A stretch of 64,000 nt of DNA, taken from the NCBI GenBank assembly GCA_004802725.1, contig SGPM01000091.1:22942-86941 (forward strand). Reading direction: 5' to 3'. Below, piece after piece: positions 61,905 through 64,000 of this stretch; positions within the stretch are counted from its first letter, which is position 1; each line of letters opens with the position of its first letter. A model generated the notes under the pieces. It made no database searches. It saw only the letters and a list, made by a program, of their open reading frames with translations, and was not told the DNA's origin. The translations under genes were made by a program, and so were the position numbers. This DNA is from Antrodiella citrinella. Its lineage: Eukaryota > Basidiomycota > Agaricomycetes > Polyporales > Steccherinaceae.

Positions 61905-62976
61905 ATGGTGCAGGTACATACTATCCACATTTCACCACCTCTTTGCAACTCGTCCTGCGCCTGGGCATCCGACTATGCCCAATTGCAAGATCTCTATGCA
62001 TGTCCATACACGGGCGCTATCACCACTCGTACTGCGACCTTGAACGGGTTCCAAGAAAGCGATCGGAATACCGTACGTTGGGTTACAGCACTACATGTTG
62101 GCCTCACCTAACTTCCTGTAGGTTGTGTTCACGAGAGAGTCGTTTTCCTCTCTCAACTCATACGGCTACTCCCCTCACCCACTCAAGGAGTACATAGAAT
62201 GGTCCTACAACCTTCTCACCCACCCGAGCTCCTCGGGCACGCCACCTACAAAACCTGTCATTCTCAGTATCACCGAGTCGTCTCCACCGCTTCTCACCGA
62301 GATGCTGTCCGAGATCCAGCAACTCCGTGAACGTCTGCAGAGCTTTCACAGCTCCAGACCCAAGTCCGAGCAGGGGTCGCTCGATCCCTCGACGCTCGTA
62401 GCCGTAGAGCTGAATACATCCTGTCCGAACATCCCTGATCACCCTCCGCCTTCCTACGACCCACCCGCGCTTGTGCCTCTCCTCAAAGTCCTTGCCTCGG
62501 CGTTCGAGGCCGACCCGACACTCACCATCGGTCTAAAGCTTCCGCCGTACACATACTCCGCGCAGTTCCAAGCAATCTTGGACGTCATCGCCAAGCTCAG
62601 TACTCCGCATCGCGCCAACCCGATCGCGTACTTGGCGTGCACGAACACGCTCGGGTCGTCTCTCCTCTTCTCCAGCCAAGTAGTCGGGTCACCGTCGGCA
62701 CAGGACCCACACTCGTTCGCCCTCCCCACCGGTTTCGGAGGCCTCGCTGGAGAGACGATCCACGCCCTCTCTCTAGGAAATGTCCATACTTTTTCCCAGC
62801 TCATCTCCAAGCATCCTGATCCTGCTGTACAGAGGATCAAGATCATTGGGATTGGAGGGGTCACGAGTCCGGAGGCGGTCAAGAGAATGCATGCAGCTGG
62901 TGCACATGCAGTAGGGTGTGCAACGTTCTTGGGCCACCAAGGGGTCAAAGCATTTGAGTTATTGTTGGCAAGCTGA
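61905..62976 (+). CDS. Class 1A dihydroorotate dehydrogenase-like flavoprotein
   Basis: Soluble FMN enzyme of the family that makes orotate in pyrimidine synthesis. Exons 61905-62072 and 62122-62976 give about 340 residues with start MVQVHTIHISPPLCNSSCAW. Family features: CPYTGAITTRTATL; FSSLNSYGYSPHPLKEYIEW, equivalent to the bacterial GSINSMGLPN region; ELNTSCPNIPDHPPP with the catalytic-loop Cys; LTIGLKLPPYT with the conserved Lys; LACTNTLGSSLLF; and IGIGGVTSPEAVKRMHAAGA plus HAVGCATFLG for the FMN phosphate. There is no N-terminal membrane helix, so it is not the mitochondrial class 2 enzyme. The bacterial TLEKREGNPEPR motif, as I recall it, carries an active-site Lys; here the place reads TLNGFQESDRN and no Lys is seen. 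It may therefore be a divergent oxidoreductase rather than the cell's main enzyme. Confidence 0.85.
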
Positions 62977-63048
62977 TATTTGTGTTTTAATTGCAATTGA
63001 TGTGGTTCAACGCGTATGACAAGCATATGACAATGAATAGGCTCAGAT

Positions 63049-63091
63049 CAAGCCCCTCACACAGAACGTGAGAGCCACTGAGAGGGGCTTG
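63049..63091. repeat. Inverted repeat, 10-bp arms
   Basis: CAAGCCCCTC at 63049-63058 pairs perfectly with GAGGGGCTTG at 63082-63091 across a 23-nt loop. It lies about 75 bp after the dihydroorotate dehydrogenase-like stop codon. Confidence 0.7.
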
Positions 63092-63136
63092 TCGCAAAGT
63101 AGGGGGCAGCATCGCTATTCCCAAGGTCCGCCAAAA

Positions 63137-63178
63137 AGGGTCACAGACGCCCTGATCCTTTTCGGCGTCTGTGACCCT
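63137..63178. repeat. Inverted repeat, perfect 15-bp arms
   Basis: AGGGTCACAGACGCC (63137-63151) and GGCGTCTGTGACCCT (63164-63178) pair perfectly across a 12-nt loop. It is the strongest hairpin I found in the window. Confidence 0.85.
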
Positions 63179-63202
63179 CGCGCCGCACGTGAAGCTCGAC
63201 GA

Positions 63203-63214
63203 CCCTAACCCTAA
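63203..63214 (+). repeat. Two interstitial telomere-like hexamers
   Basis: CCCTAACCCTAA matches two units of the fungal telomere repeat (TTAGGG on the other strand). Two units can arise by chance, but the position beside the hairpins is worth noting. Confidence 0.5.
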
Positions 63215-63439
63215 TTTCCTTGGGCCCAAGTTCGAACTTTTCACAGTAGGGGCACATTTCGACAAAACCCTCTGTATCATTCTCATTCAAATATCAATGT
63301 ATATTGTATATAACTACACTGTAGCTACATCTACAACAGAAAGGGCTGAAAAAACCAAAAAAGCTGTCCAAGAAAGAGACATTTGAGTGAACTGGGAAGC
63401 TGCATATCTATTAGACCACAAAGGACGACAGAAGGGCTC

Positions 63440-64000
63440 TGTTGAGAATACTCGACCTGTCCGTGGGTTACTTAAAAGTACGGATTCACCACCAAGCGGT
63501 ACATGTATTCGGCCACGAAGACCATCCGAGCACTGACACGCCCCGCAGGGCGATTTTTGGCAATGTTGTGTATAGAAGTTGATAGAACATATGAATTCAA
63601 GTAAAAAATATCTAAAAGGAGAAGATCAGTGAAGAGAGACGGATTGGCACACCCAAAGCAAAGATAAACTCACAAGAAAACATGTTGCCGCCTGCAGGGC
63701 GACCCCCGGAGGGTTTGGAACATGACAATTGTGTTTATGCGTCGCCCAAGGTGCATAATATGTGTCCTAATGTTACGACAAAGCATGTTAAGCCTGTCAA
63801 GTCTAGTCTGAGTGTATCTGGGTTCTTGCTTAAGACACTTTGTATAATGAACAAAGGAGGTCAAGCTGAAGATAATCCTCAGCGAGACTACAGGTTTATA
63901 TACTGGTACAGATATGCTGAGTCAAAGTAAAGGAATAAGCAGAAAGGCTTGGTAATACTATGAATGATGATGAATAAGCCTATGGCTTATGCTGAGTAAG
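63440..64000 (+). mobile_element. Possible LTR-element edge
   Basis: The sequence from 63440 begins TGTTGAGAATA, a start seen in many Copia-type LTRs, and the following DNA is AT-rich, with GCAGGGCGA occurring twice (about 63545 and 63695). No matching LTR end, primer-binding site or polymerase is inside the window, so this is only a suspicion. Confidence 0.2.

Larger units (their letters stand above)
62977..64000. other. Gene-free terminal segment
   Basis: About 1 kb with no supported gene. It contains two hairpins, one telomere-like CCCTAACCCTAA, and AT-rich DNA from 63240 on. An 82-codon frame (63682-63930) has no recognised family. The sharp change in base composition after 63230 suggests inserted or repetitive DNA. 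Confidence 0.5.

Noticed and set aside
63137..63214. Hairpin followed by CTAA as a Helitron 3' end
   Set aside because: The CTAA is about 25 nt from the hairpin rather than about ten, and no Rep/helicase gene or matching 5' end is seen.

Overview
This 64 kb window is nuclear DNA of a filamentous basidiomycete, most likely an Agaricomycete. Genes are split by many 45-65 nt GT-AG introns, spacing is compact, orientations are mixed, and the gene families are fungal: a group X hybrid histidine kinase, a GYF protein, VAC8, a MATA-type HMG-box protein, agaricomycete-type 7TM proteins and GH16. I cannot name the species. I see no rRNA, tRNA, CRISPR array, operon or viral gene.

Layout. 1-13 kb: the 3' part of an MFS transporter, a convergent 9.9 kb hybrid histidine kinase, and behind its promoter a decayed kinase-like pseudogene. 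13-20 kb: the mRNA-export helicase SUB2 (minus), divergent from the mitochondrial dicarboxylate carrier DIC1 (plus), then the rRNA-processing helicase ROK1. 20-27.5 kb: an HMG-box regulator, the CCA-adding enzyme (minus) and, divergent from it, VAC8. 27.9-35 kb: two tandemly duplicated 7TM membrane proteins with decayed tails of another copy between them, next to a GCNA/SprT-like protease gene. 35-43 kb: an F-box protein, RPS29, a secreted GH16 glucanase and an acetyl-CoA transporter. 43-57.5 kb: a GYF-domain protein, an unrecognised low-complexity nuclear-type protein, a UVRAG/Vps38 protein and a Pumilio protein. 58-63 kb: a BTB protein, the TRAPP subunit TRS31 (start codons only about 76 bp apart, or overlapping) and a class 1A dihydroorotate dehydrogenase-like protein. 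63-64 kb: gene-free DNA with two hairpins, two telomere-like hexamers and perhaps the edge of an LTR element.

Most genes are unrelated housekeeping or signalling genes that share divergent promoters or convergent ends; I see no metabolic cluster. I do not think the window holds a clearly new system. The best leads are: SUMO-interaction-like motifs in the GCNA/SprT protein, whose 5' end may have been copied into the neighbouring tandem duplication; chains of very small exons (8-26 nt) in the two transporter genes; a 468-nt intron in SUB2 where most introns are about 50 nt; a dihydroorotate dehydrogenase-like enzyme that keeps the catalytic Cys but appears to lack an FMN-site Lys; and the overlapping ATGs of the BTB/TRS31 pair. 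Eight ambiguous bases (n) lie only within 13,398-14,066, inside SUB2. All exon boundaries are read by eye from splice signals and protein-family similarity.
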